Of a stretch of DNA of 64,000 nucleotides, positions 53,816 through 63,452 are shown piece by piece (the stretch's first letter is position 1; each line of letters begins with the position of its first letter). The DNA is taken from assembly GCF_000518605.1 (NCBI RefSeq), contig NZ_JADX01000004.1, forward strand, positions 186,001 through 250,000. The letters are read 5' to 3'. The notes under the pieces are model-generated. The model saw only the letters and a program-made list of their open reading frames with translations, was not told the DNA's origin and made no database searches. Origin of the DNA: Shewanella fidelis ATCC BAA-318 (GTDB lineage Bacteria > Pseudomonadota > Gammaproteobacteria > Enterobacterales > Shewanellaceae). The position numbers and the translations under genes were made by a program.

Positions 53816-54101
53816 TGGTATATTTGAGTGAATTGAGATTGGCGCTGATTGTATGTAACAGTAAAAAATGAAATGCGACCAAGCTCGCAATTCTGGGTTG
53901 GTAATTTGTTGTGATTGTGGTTGTTTTGCTGGGGTTTGTTTGTTAGCTGTGAGCCGTGTTCATTAGTTTGTTTGACTGTATCGTTTTTTGGTGAAATTGG
54001 AGTTATTTGTTGGCTGTGCCGTTTTACCCTCAGCTAACAACGAGGCATTTTACTCATGGGTAAATTGACCGCATAATAGCGCGCCTATTACTGGAGAGCG
54101 C

Positions 54102-54845
54102 ATGTCAGATTATCAAGTTTTACATCAAACCCAAGATGAATACGGTCCACTTATCGTTTTAGAAGATAAACAAACGCGGATCTTAGCTTTTGGTGAAAAT
54201 GATGAGCAAAGTAAATTACTCAAGGCTACGCCGCATATTCCGCAGCACACTTATGTGCAAGCTATGTTATTGGTACTGCTATATAGCCAACCTAAAAGCG
54301 CAATTGTACTAGGACTTGGTGGCGGTGGTCTTATTCACGCACTGCGCCATTTCGATGCCGGGATCAAACTTACAGCTGTAGAACTAAGAGCTGAAGTGAT
54401 CGAACTGGCAAAGCGCTACTTTCAATTACCACTCAGTAAAAAGCTTAAAGTTGTTCACCAAGATGCCAAACATTTTTTAGCGGCAGCAGAACATAAACGA
54501 GTTGATGTGGTGTTTACTGATATATACAGCGCCGATGGCGTCGATGCCGCGCAGGTATCTGAAACCTTTATTGCCCAGTGTGCAGCTCTGATAAAAGCCG
54601 ATGGTTACTTGGTACTGAATTGTTGGAAGGAGCATAGTCAAAATCGTGAACTTTTAGGGTATCTCAATATGCACTTTGCTGAGGTGCGCGCTTGTTTGAC
54701 CGGTAGCGGCAACTGGGTGGTGCTTGCTGGTAAGGCTAAACATGAGATCAGCGCTAGCGGCTTAAAGAGCAAAGCGCAAGCGTTATCACAGCAGTTGGAC
54801 TTCCAACTTGGCCGCTCGTTGACCCGGTTTGATATATGGGAGTAA
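54102..54845 (+). CDS. Spermidine synthase-like methyltransferase-fold protein
   Basis: The 247-residue protein has the spermidine/methyltransferase Rossmann core: IVLGLGGGGLIHALRHF (near 66), the acidic VELRAEVIELAKRYF, DAKHFLAA and DVVFTDIYSADGVDAAQVSETF. These resemble spermidine synthase, but the decarboxy-SAM/putrescine site residues are not all evident and many such proteins are unassigned. It is preceded by GGAGAG and starts at ATG 54102. Confidence 0.78.
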   Translation: MSDYQVLHQTQDEYGPLIVLEDKQTRILAFGENDEQSKLLKATPHIPQHTYVQAMLLVLLYSQPKSAIVLGLGGGGLIHALRHFDAGIKLTAVELRAEVIELAKRYFQLPLSKKLKVVHQDAKHFLAAAEHKRVDVVFTDIYSADGVDAAQVSETFIAQCAALIKADGYLVLNCWKEHSQNRELLGYLNMHFAEVRACLTGSGNWVVLAGKAKHEISASGLKSKAQALSQQLDFQLGRSLTRFDIWE

Positions 54846-54907
54846 GGTTAGTTGCTCAAGCTTATTGTTCATGATTAGCACAGCCTTACCTGCTTGATTG
54901 AATCAAT

Positions 54908-54934
54908 CCCACTAGCCGTATCAGGCGCTAGTGG
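54908..54934 (+). terminator. Hairpin downstream of the spermidine synthase-like gene
   Basis: CCCACTAGC (54908-54916) and GCTAGTGGG (54926-54934) form a perfect 9-bp stem. There is no T-run, so it may be a 3' end stabiliser rather than an efficient terminator. Confidence 0.5.
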
Positions 54935-55229
54935 GTCATGATTAACACTGTTAATCGATTTTTCTACAGTTCCCCCTAAAAAGCGCAGATTGTCCAACTG
55001 TTTTTTCGTTCAAATCACAGCTAACTACCTAATATCATTGAGTTGTTAATCTTATTCGGAATTATCGATTAGGATGATAGCTTTTACTCGTTATGACAAA
55101 TCGGTTTTCTCGACTACTATGCTTACATCGAAAACGAACTGGCTTTAAGAGACTCATCATCACTCATCTCAGTTTGTTGAATTTAAAGAAAAAGTATTTT
55201 TATTTTTTATTATTAAAATGGAGCATTAC
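54935..55229. other. Upstream region of ahpC
   Basis: About 300 AT-rich bases that should hold the ahpC promoter. A TATCGATTAGGATGATAG stretch near 55063-55080 has an inverted TATC/GATA but does not fit the OxyR pattern well. A short frame at 55093-55308 has no ribosome site. Confidence 0.45.
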
Positions 55230-55799
55230 ATGCATCAGTCAATCATCAACTCTACAATTAAGCCATTTTCAGCAACAGCATTCCACAACGGTGATTTCCA
55301 CCCTGTGACTGAGCAAGATTTACTAGGTAAGTGGTCAGTTGTTTTCTTCTACCCAGCAGACTTTACCTTTGTATGTCCTACTGAACTAGGTGACATGGCT
55401 GACCACTACGAGAAGTTACAATCTATGGGCGTTGAAGTTTACTCAGTATCAACTGACACTCACTTCACTCATAAAGCATGGCATGCAAGCTCTGACACAA
55501 TCGGTAAAATCAAGTACCCAATGATTGGTGACCCAACAGGTACTATCACACGCAACTTTGGTGTGATGATTGAAGAAGACGGTCTAGCACTTCGCGGTAC
55601 ATTTGTTATCAACCCAGAAGGTGAAATCAAAGTCGCTGAAGTACATGACCTAGGTATCGGCCGCAGCGCAGCTGAACTTGTTCGCAAAATCCAAGCGGCT
55701 CAGTATGTAGCTACTCACGACGGTGAAGTTTGCCCAGCAGCATGGCAGCCAGGTGAAGAAACTCTTGCACCATCAATCGACCTAGTAGGTAAGATTTAA
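55230..55799 (+). CDS. ahpC: Alkyl hydroperoxide reductase subunit C (2-Cys peroxiredoxin)
   Basis: The 189-residue peroxiredoxin has the peroxidatic Cys in [14 protein letters not shown] and the resolving Cys in [12 protein letters not shown]. It also has [17 protein letters not shown] and the Arg in [11 protein letters not shown]. It reduces peroxides and is recycled by AhpF, encoded 277 bases downstream. GGAG six bases before ATG 55230 fixes the start; the upstream in-frame ATG at 55218 overlaps the ribosome site. A stem-loop follows the gene. Confidence 0.96.
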   Translation: MHQSIINSTIKPFSATAFHNGDFHPVTEQDLLGKWSVVFFYPADFTFVCPTELGDMADHYEKLQSMGVEVYSVSTDTHFTHKAWHASSDTIGKIKYPMIGDPTGTITRNFGVMIEEDGLALRGTFVINPEGEIKVAEVHDLGIGRSAAELVRKIQAAQYVATHDGEVCPAAWQPGEETLAPSIDLVGKI

Positions 55800-55827
55800 G
55801 GGTAAAAGATTAAGGTATTTAATGGTC

Positions 55828-55856
55828 GCGTTAGTAAGCCCCACCCTTACTAACGC
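55828..55856 (+). terminator. Stem-loop between ahpC and ahpF
   Basis: GCGTTAGTAAG and CTTACTAACGC form an 11-bp perfect stem with a CCCCACC loop. The T-run is weak, so partial termination giving excess AhpC over AhpF is plausible. Confidence 0.65.
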
Positions 55857-56076
55857 AAGCTTTAACCATTAACTGATTTCATCTCCTTAATATTTTGTTC
55901 AGCCTTGCTTCCCCCCTGATGTTGAGGCTGAACAACTTTTACTGTTAACCCTAACCACAGCAATACTTTTTTATTTTTATCACTTTTTATTTTTGTTACT
56001 TCTAGGCGCTGCTTGCGATATCGGCTGCCTCTAGAACAAGTATTGAACAACTGAATCGGATTATTTAGGAGTCATC

Positions 56077-57651
56077 ATGTTAGATGCAAACGTAAAGAAC
56101 CAACTGAATACTTATTTGCAAAACCTCAAGCATCCAGTTGAGCTGCTTGTATCGGCAGATGACAGCAAAAAAGCGCAAGAGCTTAAGTCACTGGCAGCAG
56201 ATATTGATAGTTTGTCAGCGCTTATTTCTGTAACAGAGCAGCAAGGTGAGCGTACGCCATCAATGACAGTCGTTAACCCAGCATTAGGTTCACAAATTAC
56301 TTTTGCTGGCCTGCCTATGGGACATGAGTTCACGTCTTTAGTGCTTGCGCTACTACATAGCGGTGGTCATCCAATTAAACTTGATAGCGATATTATCGAG
56401 CAAATCCGCCAGCTACCAGGTGAGTACCGCTTTGAAACCTATGTGTCGCTAAGTTGCCAGACTTGCCCTGAGGTTGTGCAAGCGCTGAACATGATGGCAG
56501 CGATTAACCCTAACATTACTAACGTGATGATTGATGGCTCTTTATTCCAAGATGAAGTAAATGAGCGCAATATTATGGCGGTGCCATCTGTTTATTTAAA
56601 CGGTGAGCAGTTCTCTATGGGCGCAATCAGCACGGTTGAGATCTTAAACAAGCTAGACGTTAATGCTGCAGGTAGAAAAGCTGAGCAACTGAATCAAAAA
56701 GAGGCCTTTGATGTATTGGTTGTAGGCGGTGGCCCTGCGGGTGCATCGGCAGCAATTTACGCCGCACGAAAAGGTTTACGTACAGGTATTGTTGCAGACA
56801 AGTTTGGTGGTCAAGTTGCTGAAACTGTTGGTATTGAGAACTTTATCTCGGTAAAAGCGACAGAAGGCCCTAAGTTGGTGGCAAATCTTGAAGCACACGT
56901 ACATGAATATGACGTAGATATTATGGATAACCAACGCGCACTAAGCTTAAAATCCGGCGAGTTGTTTGAGCTTGAACTTGAAAGCGGTGCGATGCTGCGT
57001 AGTAAAACAGTGCTTTTAGCAACAGGGGCACGCTGGCGCGAAATGAATGTTCCTGGTGAGCAAGAGTACCGCGGTAGTGGTGTGGCATACTGCCCACATT
57101 GTGATGGTCCACTGTTTAAAGGTAAGCGTGTAGCGGTGATTGGCGGCGGTAACTCAGGTATAGAAGCGGCAATCGATTTGGCTAATATCGTTGAGCACGT
57201 GACAGTACTTGAATTTGATAAATCATTGCGCGCAGATGAAGTATTGCAACGTAAAGCTAAGTCTATGGGCAATATTGAGATTATTACTCAAGCGATGACC
57301 ACGGAAGTGACTGGTGATGGTAAGCGAGTTAACGGCTTAAACTACACTGATCGCGCAACCGGTGAAAATCATCATGTAGAACTTGCAGGGATCTTTGTGC
57401 AAATAGGTTTAGTGCCAAATTCAGAGTGGCTGAAAGATACTATTGATATGACAGCTCGCGGCGAGGTTATTGTTGACGCTAAAGGTGAAACCTCATTACC
57501 AGGTGTATTTGCTGCAGGTGATGTCACTAACTCAGCTTATAAGCAGATTATTATTGCCATGGGTAGCGGTGCAACCGCCTCTTTAGGTGCATTTGATTAC
57601 CTAATTCGCCACAATGTTGATGATACAGCTAGTGACAATGTTGCAGCATAA
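56077..57651 (+). CDS. ahpF: Alkyl hydroperoxide reductase subunit F
   Basis: The 524-residue flavoprotein has an N-terminal double thioredoxin-like domain with the active CQTCP (near 128-131), then a thioredoxin reductase module. The module carries FAD motif [19 protein letters not shown], redox CPHCDGPLF (near 339-342), NADH motif [18 protein letters not shown] and [24 protein letters not shown]. It transfers electrons from NADH to AhpC. TAGGAG is the ribosome site. Followed by a strong terminator. Confidence 0.96.
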   Translation: MLDANVKNQLNTYLQNLKHPVELLVSADDSKKAQELKSLAADIDSLSALISVTEQQGERTPSMTVVNPALGSQITFAGLPMGHEFTSLVLALLHSGGHPIKLDSDIIEQIRQLPGEYRFETYVSLSCQTCPEVVQALNMMAAINPNITNVMIDGSLFQDEVNERNIMAVPSVYLNGEQFSMGAISTVEILNKLDVNAAGRKAEQLNQKEAFDVLVVGGGPAGASAAIYAARKGLRTGIVADKFGGQVAETVGIENFISVKATEGPKLVANLEAHVHEYDVDIMDNQRALSLKSGELFELELESGAMLRSKTVLLATGARWREMNVPGEQEYRGSGVAYCPHCDGPLFKGKRVAVIGGGNSGIEAAIDLANIVEHVTVLEFDKSLRADEVLQRKAKSMGNIEIITQAMTTEVTGDGKRVNGLNYTDRATGENHHVELAGIFVQIGLVPNSEWLKDTIDMTARGEVIVDAKGETSLPGVFAAGDVTNSAYKQIIIAMGSGATASLGAFDYLIRHNVDDTASDNVAA

Positions 57652-57670
57652 AGTGATTAGTCGTTAGTAT

Positions 57671-57696
57671 AAAGCCAGCAAACGCTGGCTTTTTTG
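57671..57696 (+). terminator. Rho-independent terminator after ahpF
   Basis: AAAGCCAGC and GCTGGCTTT form a 9-bp stem with an AAAC loop and a six-T tail. Confidence 0.92.
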
Positions 57697-57746
57697 TTAG
57701 ATGATGATTATTTAATCTGCTACAGTCAAACAGCAGGGAGCGCGAA

Positions 57747-58901
57747 TTGTTTAATGGAGAAAGACAACTGAACTCACATCGATATCAAGCGCAATTAAAG
57801 CGTGAGACTTTCACGATTTTAAAACGCGGTATTTTATGGGCGAGCTATGTCAGCTTAGCTCTGCTGTTTGTTGTGCTAGTGAATACTTACTATTTTGATA
57901 AAGAGTATTACGATGCGAGTATCCTGATTATCAAGTTTATACCGCTAACTTTGATTGTTGCTTTAGGTATATTTACCGCAAAAACTAAGGGTCTATTCAA
58001 AGTTACCGTGCATCAAACCTATTTCTATTTAGGCTTGTTGGTGAGTTCGTGGAGTTTAGTGCTGATTTCGCTGGCGTTATTGTCTGAGCAAAATATGCCG
58101 GGAGTCGAATCGCTTGCTGATATTTTAGTGCTAGTGTTTGCCTTAGCACTGTTTCCTAACCGCAATATTATGATCTTGGTGATTTTGCCCTTTTTGGCTT
58201 TTAGCGCTATGTATCACTCATTGCAGTTTTCTGAAGCGATAGTGTACCCGCTAACTAAGTTTTTGTGTTTTCTAGTGATTATTCTCTCAGGGCAAAAAAT
58301 CATTTCAGGTTGGTTCTTTAAAGCGATAGTGCGCAATATCGAAAAGAAAAAACTATTAAGTCAGTTTAAGCGTTTAGCGCTGATTGATGGTTTAACTAAC
58401 GTGAGTAATCGACGTCACTTTGATGAAGTGTTGTTACAAGAGTGCAAAGCGGCTAATCGTAATGAACAGCCTTTGAGTATTATCTTATTAGACATTGACT
58501 ACTTTAAGCCATTGAATGATAGCTTAGGTCATCAAGTGGGTGATGAATACTTAGTTCAAGTTGCCGCTATATTAAATCAAGCCCTAGAGCGGCCGCGAGA
58601 TTTAGTTGCAAGATACGGCGGAGAAGAGTTTGTTATGGTCTTGCCCGATACTGATTTAGACGGTGCAAACTGTGTGGCTGCTAAAGTTAAGCTACTGTTG
58701 AGCGAAGCTAAACTGAGCCATCCAAGCTCAGCTGTTGGCAAATATGTGACTGTTTCTCAGGGAGTGGCGCAGTGGCAAGAGCTGGAGCAGGCGAGTGCTT
58801 TATTGGCTAGAGTAGATGAGCTACTTTACCAAGCAAAAGCCAATGGTCGCGACTGCTATGTATCACAAACCCAGCCGCGGTCAGCCATGCAGGTAATTTA
58901 A
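57747..58901 (+). CDS. Membrane-bound diguanylate cyclase
   Basis: The 384-residue protein has about six hydrophobic helices in the first 195 residues (e.g. ILWASYVSLALLFVVLVNTYY; LTLIVALGIFTA). A GGDEF domain follows with the intact active site RYGGEEFVMVLPD, LIDGLTNVSNRRHF and DIDYFKPLNDSLGH. RPRD five residues before GGEEF is an inhibitory RxxD site, so product feedback is expected. It makes cyclic di-GMP. TTG is used as start, supported by AGGGAG six bases before it. It converges on the YjfB-like gene with a 4-base overlap. Confidence 0.92.
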   Translation: MFNGERQLNSHRYQAQLKRETFTILKRGILWASYVSLALLFVVLVNTYYFDKEYYDASILIIKFIPLTLIVALGIFTAKTKGLFKVTVHQTYFYLGLLVSSWSLVLISLALLSEQNMPGVESLADILVLVFALALFPNRNIMILVILPFLAFSAMYHSLQFSEAIVYPLTKFLCFLVIILSGQKIISGWFFKAIVRNIEKKKLLSQFKRLALIDGLTNVSNRRHFDEVLLQECKAANRNEQPLSIILLDIDYFKPLNDSLGHQVGDEYLVQVAAILNQALERPRDLVARYGGEEFVMVLPDTDLDGANCVAAKVKLLLSEAKLSHPSSAVGKYVTVSQGVAQWQELEQASALLARVDELLYQAKANGRDCYVSQTQPRSAMQVI

Positions 58902-59095
58902 GCCGTAGTATTGATATTGTGACCGGAATTACCAACCGGTGCCGGAGCCGCTTCTGGCACTGCTGCATTAATTAATTGCAGCGCAATATCGCCTTCAATT
59001 TTTTGCTGATCTTTTGCAAGTTGTGCCACTTTTACTCCAACCGCACCATGACTCATATTGGGCTGCAGGTTAGCACTCGATATTGTTACTGCCAT
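58898..59095 (-). CDS. YjfB-like putative motility protein
   Basis: The product is about 65 residues: MAVTISSANLQPN..., VGVKVAQLAKDQQKIEGDIALQLINAA and a Pro/Ala-rich tail ending in NSGHNINTTA. The helix with VAQLAKDQQ and the downstream LQLI resemble the small YjfB_motility family. The frame's first in-frame start is TTG at 59101; ATG 59095 is preferred. Its 3' end overlaps the diguanylate cyclase stop, so the two are convergent neighbours. Confidence 0.55.
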   Translation of the reverse strand: MAVTISSANLQPNMSHGAVGVKVAQLAKDQQKIEGDIALQLINAAVPEAAPAPVGNSGHNINTTA

Positions 59096-59101
59096 ATTCA
59101 A

Positions 59102-59428
59102 CTCTACTTATTAGAAATGTTACTTATTTATCGGCGTTCTGCTCAATGACTTAAGTTTGTTTGTGTTACAGAGTGTATCTTTTTAAAGAAGGTCCTAGGC
59201 TCGAGGAAGAGCAGGTTCTAGGAAAAGCAAAGGGCAAAGGTGTTACAAACTAAGACGGCAAGAGTCGGATGGCCTGCAGCCTAGGGAACGTGACTGCATC
59301 ACTAACGGAGCGCTGCGCTTACGGAAAGGCAAAGAAGGTTCGAGGAAGTGCTTTCCTAGGCGATAGGTTTTTATTCTAGAAAAATAAGGCCTTAGCTAAG
59401 GTGTTATCTAAGGCCTTAGTTTGCTGGG
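59102..59428. repeat. CTAG-rich non-coding segment with near-repeats
   Basis: CCTAGG occurs at 59195-59200, 59281-59286 and 59355-59360. The blocks at 59201-59222 and 59339-59360 both hold TCGAGGAAG, then GC and a TTCTAG/CCTAGG end. The region lies between two minus-strand genes. Its CTAG motifs resemble the heptamer units after fbp. An inverted AAGGCCTTAG hairpin near 59388-59420 could be a terminator for the disulfide-relay gene. Confidence 0.5.
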
Positions 59429-60856
59429 TTATGACTTTTTCGCGTTAACCTTTTCTAGGCTTTTACGTACTAACGTGATGATCACTGTGAGAATAATAGA
59501 GCTAAAGATCAGGCCTATTGCTAGTGCCACATTTTGCAGTGCAGTAGGATCTAGCGCTAACATACCACCTAAGCCCATCATCATGATGCCAGACATCAGT
59601 TTAAGGGTTTGCCCCTCTTTTTCAGTCAGTTTACGCTTGCCTAGTGACACACTGAAAGCAATCACAATCGCTGCCAGAGGGATAACATACACCACGTTGT
59701 ACATGACTAGGTACATGTAGCGCTCAAACGTTTCAAGATCATGCATAGATAGCACGCTAGTGTAGATCATCGGGAAGCCAGCTGTGCATAGTAACTCATA
59801 AGCATTGGCTAGAATCGATAATACCACTGTGCCGGCAATCATCGCTGTCATGCTACTCGCGCTGGTTAATTTACCCATACGCTTAATCAAGCCTGTACGG
59901 TTCTCCGCTGACATAGACAAGGTGACTTCACCTTTAGTAAAGAAGTAATCTTTAATATTTATAGCACCTGCGACTAACGCCAACATGCCCGCACCAAGAA
60001 TAATCCAGCCACCATCACTACCAGCGCCTAGTAGCTGGAAGATATTGAGCCATGCACTCATAAAGATAAAGTAGATAAAGCCGGAGAAAAATACGAAGAT
60101 CCCGCCGACGATTAGCATGCGTGCTCGGCTTTTTGCGTTAACCATAATCGATAATAAAAATAGCAATACAAAGAATGCACAAGGGTTAAATGCATCGACG
60201 CCAGCAAGTACCACGGTAAGTAATGGCAGAGACATTTGCTCAGGGTGCACTACACCTACAAGTGGCAGCTCAACTGGTTGCACATCAGAGCTTGCTAACT
60301 CGCTGCTGGTATCTAAGCCTAAATCGCAAGTACCATCGCCACCGTCTTGGCTATCACTTTCACTACAGGTTGCAAATAAGCCGCCTGCTGCTGGCGCTGC
60401 AACTGTGTAATCGCCTTCAGTTTCTGGAGCAAGTTTGCCTCCCAATGAAACGTAGTATGACTTTAAACGCTGCACTAAAAACTCGCCTGTAACAGCTTGA
60501 CTGCTGTAGCCAACTACCGCTTTTTCACCACTAGCAAAGTAGGGAACAGAACGTGCTTCAGTGCCAGTTTGTTTAGCTATTTTTTGCCAAGTAGCCATGG
60601 TATCAGCATCGGTGATCATATGATCTTCAACTTCAATCCAAGGGTAACGCTCTGGCAAGCTATCAATGAAAGGGTGAGCTTCTGCGCAGTGAGGGCAGGT
60701 TTTCGACCAAAAGAAATATAATTTAACTTTTAACTCACCTTGAGCGTTTGTGTAATGCCACAGACTTTGATCAATACCAGTGTTGGCATTAGCAACGCTT
60801 GGCATTGAGAGACAGGCAAAGACGAGAGTGATAAATAGCAATATGGATCTAGCCAT
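59429..60856 (-). CDS. Periplasmic thioredoxin fused to CcdA-like membrane electron carrier
   Basis: The 475-residue protein has a signal peptide (NAN-TG), a thioredoxin-fold domain with CPHC (WSKTCPHCAEAHPF, near 54) and a linker with two more Cys (FATCSESDSQDGGDGTCDLG). A membrane module of about six to seven helices follows, with paired cysteines DAFNPCAFFVL and ELLCTAGFPM as in CcdA/DsbD. It is therefore a short DsbD-like transporter of reducing power to the periplasm, lacking the N-terminal DsbD-alpha domain. A role in cytochrome c or disulfide repair is inferred. Confidence 0.8.
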   Translation of the reverse strand: MARSILLFITLVFACLSMPSVANANTGIDQSLWHYTNAQGELKVKLYFFWSKTCPHCAEAHPFIDSLPERYPWIEVEDHMITDADTMATWQKIAKQTGTEARSVPYFASGEKAVVGYSSQAVTGEFLVQRLKSYYVSLGGKLAPETEGDYTVAAPAAGGLFATCSESDSQDGGDGTCDLGLDTSSELASSDVQPVELPLVGVVHPEQMSLPLLTVVLAGVDAFNPCAFFVLLFLLSIMVNAKSRARMLIVGGIFVFFSGFIYFIFMSAWLNIFQLLGAGSDGGWIILGAGMLALVAGAINIKDYFFTKGEVTLSMSAENRTGLIKRMGKLTSASSMTAMIAGTVVLSILANAYELLCTAGFPMIYTSVLSMHDLETFERYMYLVMYNVVYVIPLAAIVIAFSVSLGKRKLTEKEGQTLKLMSGIMMMGLGGMLALDPTALQNVALAIGLIFSSIILTVIITLVRKSLEKVNAKKS

Positions 60857-61292
60857 AAGATCTCCAGGACAAGTTTGGAAACAGGTTGGTTGCTAGTATT
60901 TTACTTTAATGCGGTGGCAGTTTATGACGAGATGTTTCATATTTGCTAATGAAATCCCGAATATTTTACTTTTGTTAACTGGTACTAGTTTTAGGCAAGA
61001 AAATTAAACTTATTGCCATATTTATAATGACTTGATTATGTTTTTTTGATTAAGGGTTTGCTGATCTACTTGGGCGGGCACTTATATCTAAGTCAGATAT
61101 GTTGTCAAACTGTAGTCATGCTAAAAGCTAAGCTATATTTTGTCCACAGCTTAGTTTAATTGAGGTTCTCTTTACTCTTTATTCAGGTATTGCTAATTCA
61201 AAGTCTAAAGCCAGCGGTGAATCTTGGGCTGGTGTTAGACTTTAAATTGTTTGCTAAAAACTCGGTAGCGCATGTGGCTTGCTTAGCTAGCC
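60857..61292. other. Intergenic region, nothing recognisable
   Basis: About 435 AT-rich bases between two minus-strand genes, presumably including the promoter of the thioredoxin-CcdA gene. Short frames on both strands lack ribosome sites. No hairpin with a T-run is obvious. Confidence 0.5.
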
Positions 61293-61709
61293 TTATTCAT
61301 CTTTACTGGCAACTTGCATCGTCACTTCTTCTGCCTCGTCTGGGCACCAAGTCAGAGATACACTGCGATCAACATTAGTGCTAGCTGTGAGTATACGGGT
61401 AATAACTGGCGCGGGATATTCCGCTCTATTGAGGTAACTCTTTACCCGATCAATACGTCTTTCTGCCAGCCATTTGTTGTACTGTTGTGCCTCGGTTGAA
61501 AGTTGCGAGGGATCAACCCTAAACTCAAGTAACAAGTAACCTTGGTCTGATGCCGAAGTTTGGCTAAATGAGTCGAGTTGCTTGGCATATTGGCCGGCGA
61601 AATAAGAGCTATTTTTCGCATAAGGAATATCAAACACATGGTTTGCGTTATCGCATTGCGCCATTGCATTTGCTGACAATAGCAGCAAAAAAGCTGCGAG
61701 AGATTTCAT
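61293..61709 (-). CDS. Periplasmic protein of unknown function
   Basis: The 138-residue product has a signal peptide (MKSLAAFLLLLSANAMA-QC), then a mature part with two cysteines (one at the mature start, one in SLTWCPDEAEEV) that could form a disulfide. A helical stretch NKWLAERRIDRVKSYLNR resembles the helix of OmpA-like peptidoglycan-binding domains, but the full OmpA motif is absent. The start at 61709 is preferred over two upstream ATGs; AAGGATG lies about nine bases before it. Confidence 0.6.
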   Translation of the reverse strand: MKSLAAFLLLLSANAMAQCDNANHVFDIPYAKNSSYFAGQYAKQLDSFSQTSASDQGYLLLEFRVDPSQLSTEAQQYNKWLAERRIDRVKSYLNRAEYPAPVITRILTASTNVDRSVSLTWCPDEAEEVTMQVASKDE

Positions 61710-62264
61710 CTTATACATCCTTGATAACATCAAAATCTTTTTATAAAAGCGTCTGCATTTTATCGTTGCAGAATTCTAGAAATTACGGGCAAGTTAAGCT
61801 ATTGGTAACACAATTGCAATATTGTTTATATTCATTAGCTTAACTAGGGCTGCTTACAGCGTTCCTTTATTAAATGCGTCATTATATAGGCGCTGATAAT
61901 CATCAATATTCATAGTAAGTTAGCCTGTAAATGACAGAATGTTGACTTTTTAAACAGCAACGATGGAACGATAAAATTTTTACATGTAAATAGTTAGCGG
62001 CACTAGCTTATTGAGTGCATAAATGATTGCAGAGCGAGATAAATCGATCGTTTATCTTAAGTGCTACGTAAGATTAGCTACAGGACTTGGCTTGATGGTT
62101 GAAAAACACATCACGGTTTGACTATCGTGTCGTTGTGACTAAAGATTTAGTCATTGATAGCAAGTTAAACTTGAGCTGTTACAGTTAGTTGAGGTTGTTT
62201 TAGGTTCAGCTAATTGCATAGTCAATTAGGCTATAAGTGATTAATGACGCTGTAAGGAGTGTGA
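61710..62264. other. Divergent intergenic region, nothing recognisable
   Basis: About 555 AT-rich bases between the periplasmic protein and the GlpD-like gene. It should contain promoters for both, but I see no clear operator, RNA motif or repeat. AAGGAGTG (62254-62261) is the ribosome site of the oxidoreductase. Confidence 0.5.
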
Positions 62265-63452
62265 ATGGAAGCTGTAGATCTTGTTGTTATAGGCGGTGGT
62301 ATTAATGGCGCCGGAATAGCTCAATGTGCAGCAGCTGCAGGTTACAGTGTGCTTTTGCTTGAGAAAGGCACAATCGCAGGGCAGACATCTGCCAACTCCA
62401 GCAAGCTTATCCATGGAGGGTTACGTTATCTAGAGTCTGGGCAGTTACCACTCGTGAGAAAGTCCCTTGCTGAGCGCAAAGCGCTGCTTAATCTTGCGCC
62501 ATCGCTTGTTAACCCCATCCCATTTTATATTCCAGTTTATGAAAACAGCCGTCGTAGTCCATGGACGATTAGGGCCGGATTGAGTTTGTACGCTTTATTA
62601 AGTGAATTTGATGCCTTGGGGCAATTTAAGTCGATACCTTCAGTGCATTGGTCGAAAATTAAAGGCTTGAAATTACAAGGATTAAAAGCACTGTATCAAT
62701 ACTGGGATGCACAAACGGACGATAAACAGCTGACACAAGCGGTAGTAAAAAACGCGCGAACTCTTGGCGCGCAGGTCATTGAACATGCCAAATGCACATC
62801 AATAGAGCACTTAAACGGTCATTGTAAAGTGCATTACCAGTTAGTTGATGATGCCAATAGTGAAGTGGTAGAGGTTGAAGCGCTTGCTGTAGTTAACGCT
62901 GCAGGTCCATGGGTCAATGATGTGCTAGATAAGGTGCAACCGCAAATTGCAGCTGAAGCCATTGAGTGGGTACAAGGCAGTCACCTGCTGTTAGATATTC
63001 CGGCTAATGACGGCATCTTATATTTAGAATCCTGTTTTGATCAGCGGGTAATTTTTGTGATGCCGTGGAACGAACAAACCTTAATAGGCACCACCGAAAT
63101 CGTACTTGAAGAATTGGTTGGCAAGCCAGAAATTACCGCAGCTGAAATCGATTACTTACTTGGAATATACCTGCACTATTTTAGTGAGTTTGGTGATGTC
63201 GACACATTAAAGACAAAAGTGGTGGACAGTTTTTGCGGCGTTAGGGTGTTACCGAAGCAGACAGGTAATGCTTTTGATAGGCCGAGAGACACCTTACAAA
63301 AAAGCCAAGCGAGTCATCCTAATTTGTTGAGCTTGTATGGTGGTAAGCTGACAACCTATAGAACCACAGCCACAGAAGCCTTAGACTGGCTTGAGCAGAC
63401 GATAGGTGAGCGGCAAAGCTTAGCGGATTTTGATAAGTTATTCTTAGGTTAA
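62265..63452 (+). CDS. GlpD-like FAD-dependent oxidoreductase, short form
   Basis: The 395-residue protein shows the GlpD/DAO FAD motif VVIGGGINGAGIAQCAAAAGYSVLLLEKG, then NSSKLIHGGLRYLESGQ and VVNAAGPWVNDVLD. It also has GTTEIVLEE and LYGGKLTTYRTTATEALDW. These are glycerol-3-phosphate dehydrogenase landmarks, but E. coli GlpD is about 500 residues and has a C-terminal domain missing here. It may oxidise glycerol-3-phosphate or a related hydroxy compound at the membrane. AAGGAGTG ribosome site. Its 3' end overlaps the histidine kinase by four bases on the opposite strand. Confidence 0.82.
   Translation: MEAVDLVVIGGGINGAGIAQCAAAAGYSVLLLEKGTIAGQTSANSSKLIHGGLRYLESGQLPLVRKSLAERKALLNLAPSLVNPIPFYIPVYENSRRSPWTIRAGLSLYALLSEFDALGQFKSIPSVHWSKIKGLKLQGLKALYQYWDAQTDDKQLTQAVVKNARTLGAQVIEHAKCTSIEHLNGHCKVHYQLVDDANSEVVEVEALAVVNAAGPWVNDVLDKVQPQIAAEAIEWVQGSHLLLDIPANDGILYLESCFDQRVIFVMPWNEQTLIGTTEIVLEELVGKPEITAAEIDYLLGIYLHYFSEFGDVDTLKTKVVDSFCGVRVLPKQTGNAFDRPRDTLQKSQASHPNLLSLYGGKLTTYRTTATEALDWLEQTIGERQSLADFDKLFLG

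Noticed and set aside
55063..55080. OxyR site upstream of ahpC
   Set aside because: TATC/GATA symmetry is present but spacing and sequence do not fit the ATAG-N7-CTAT pattern.
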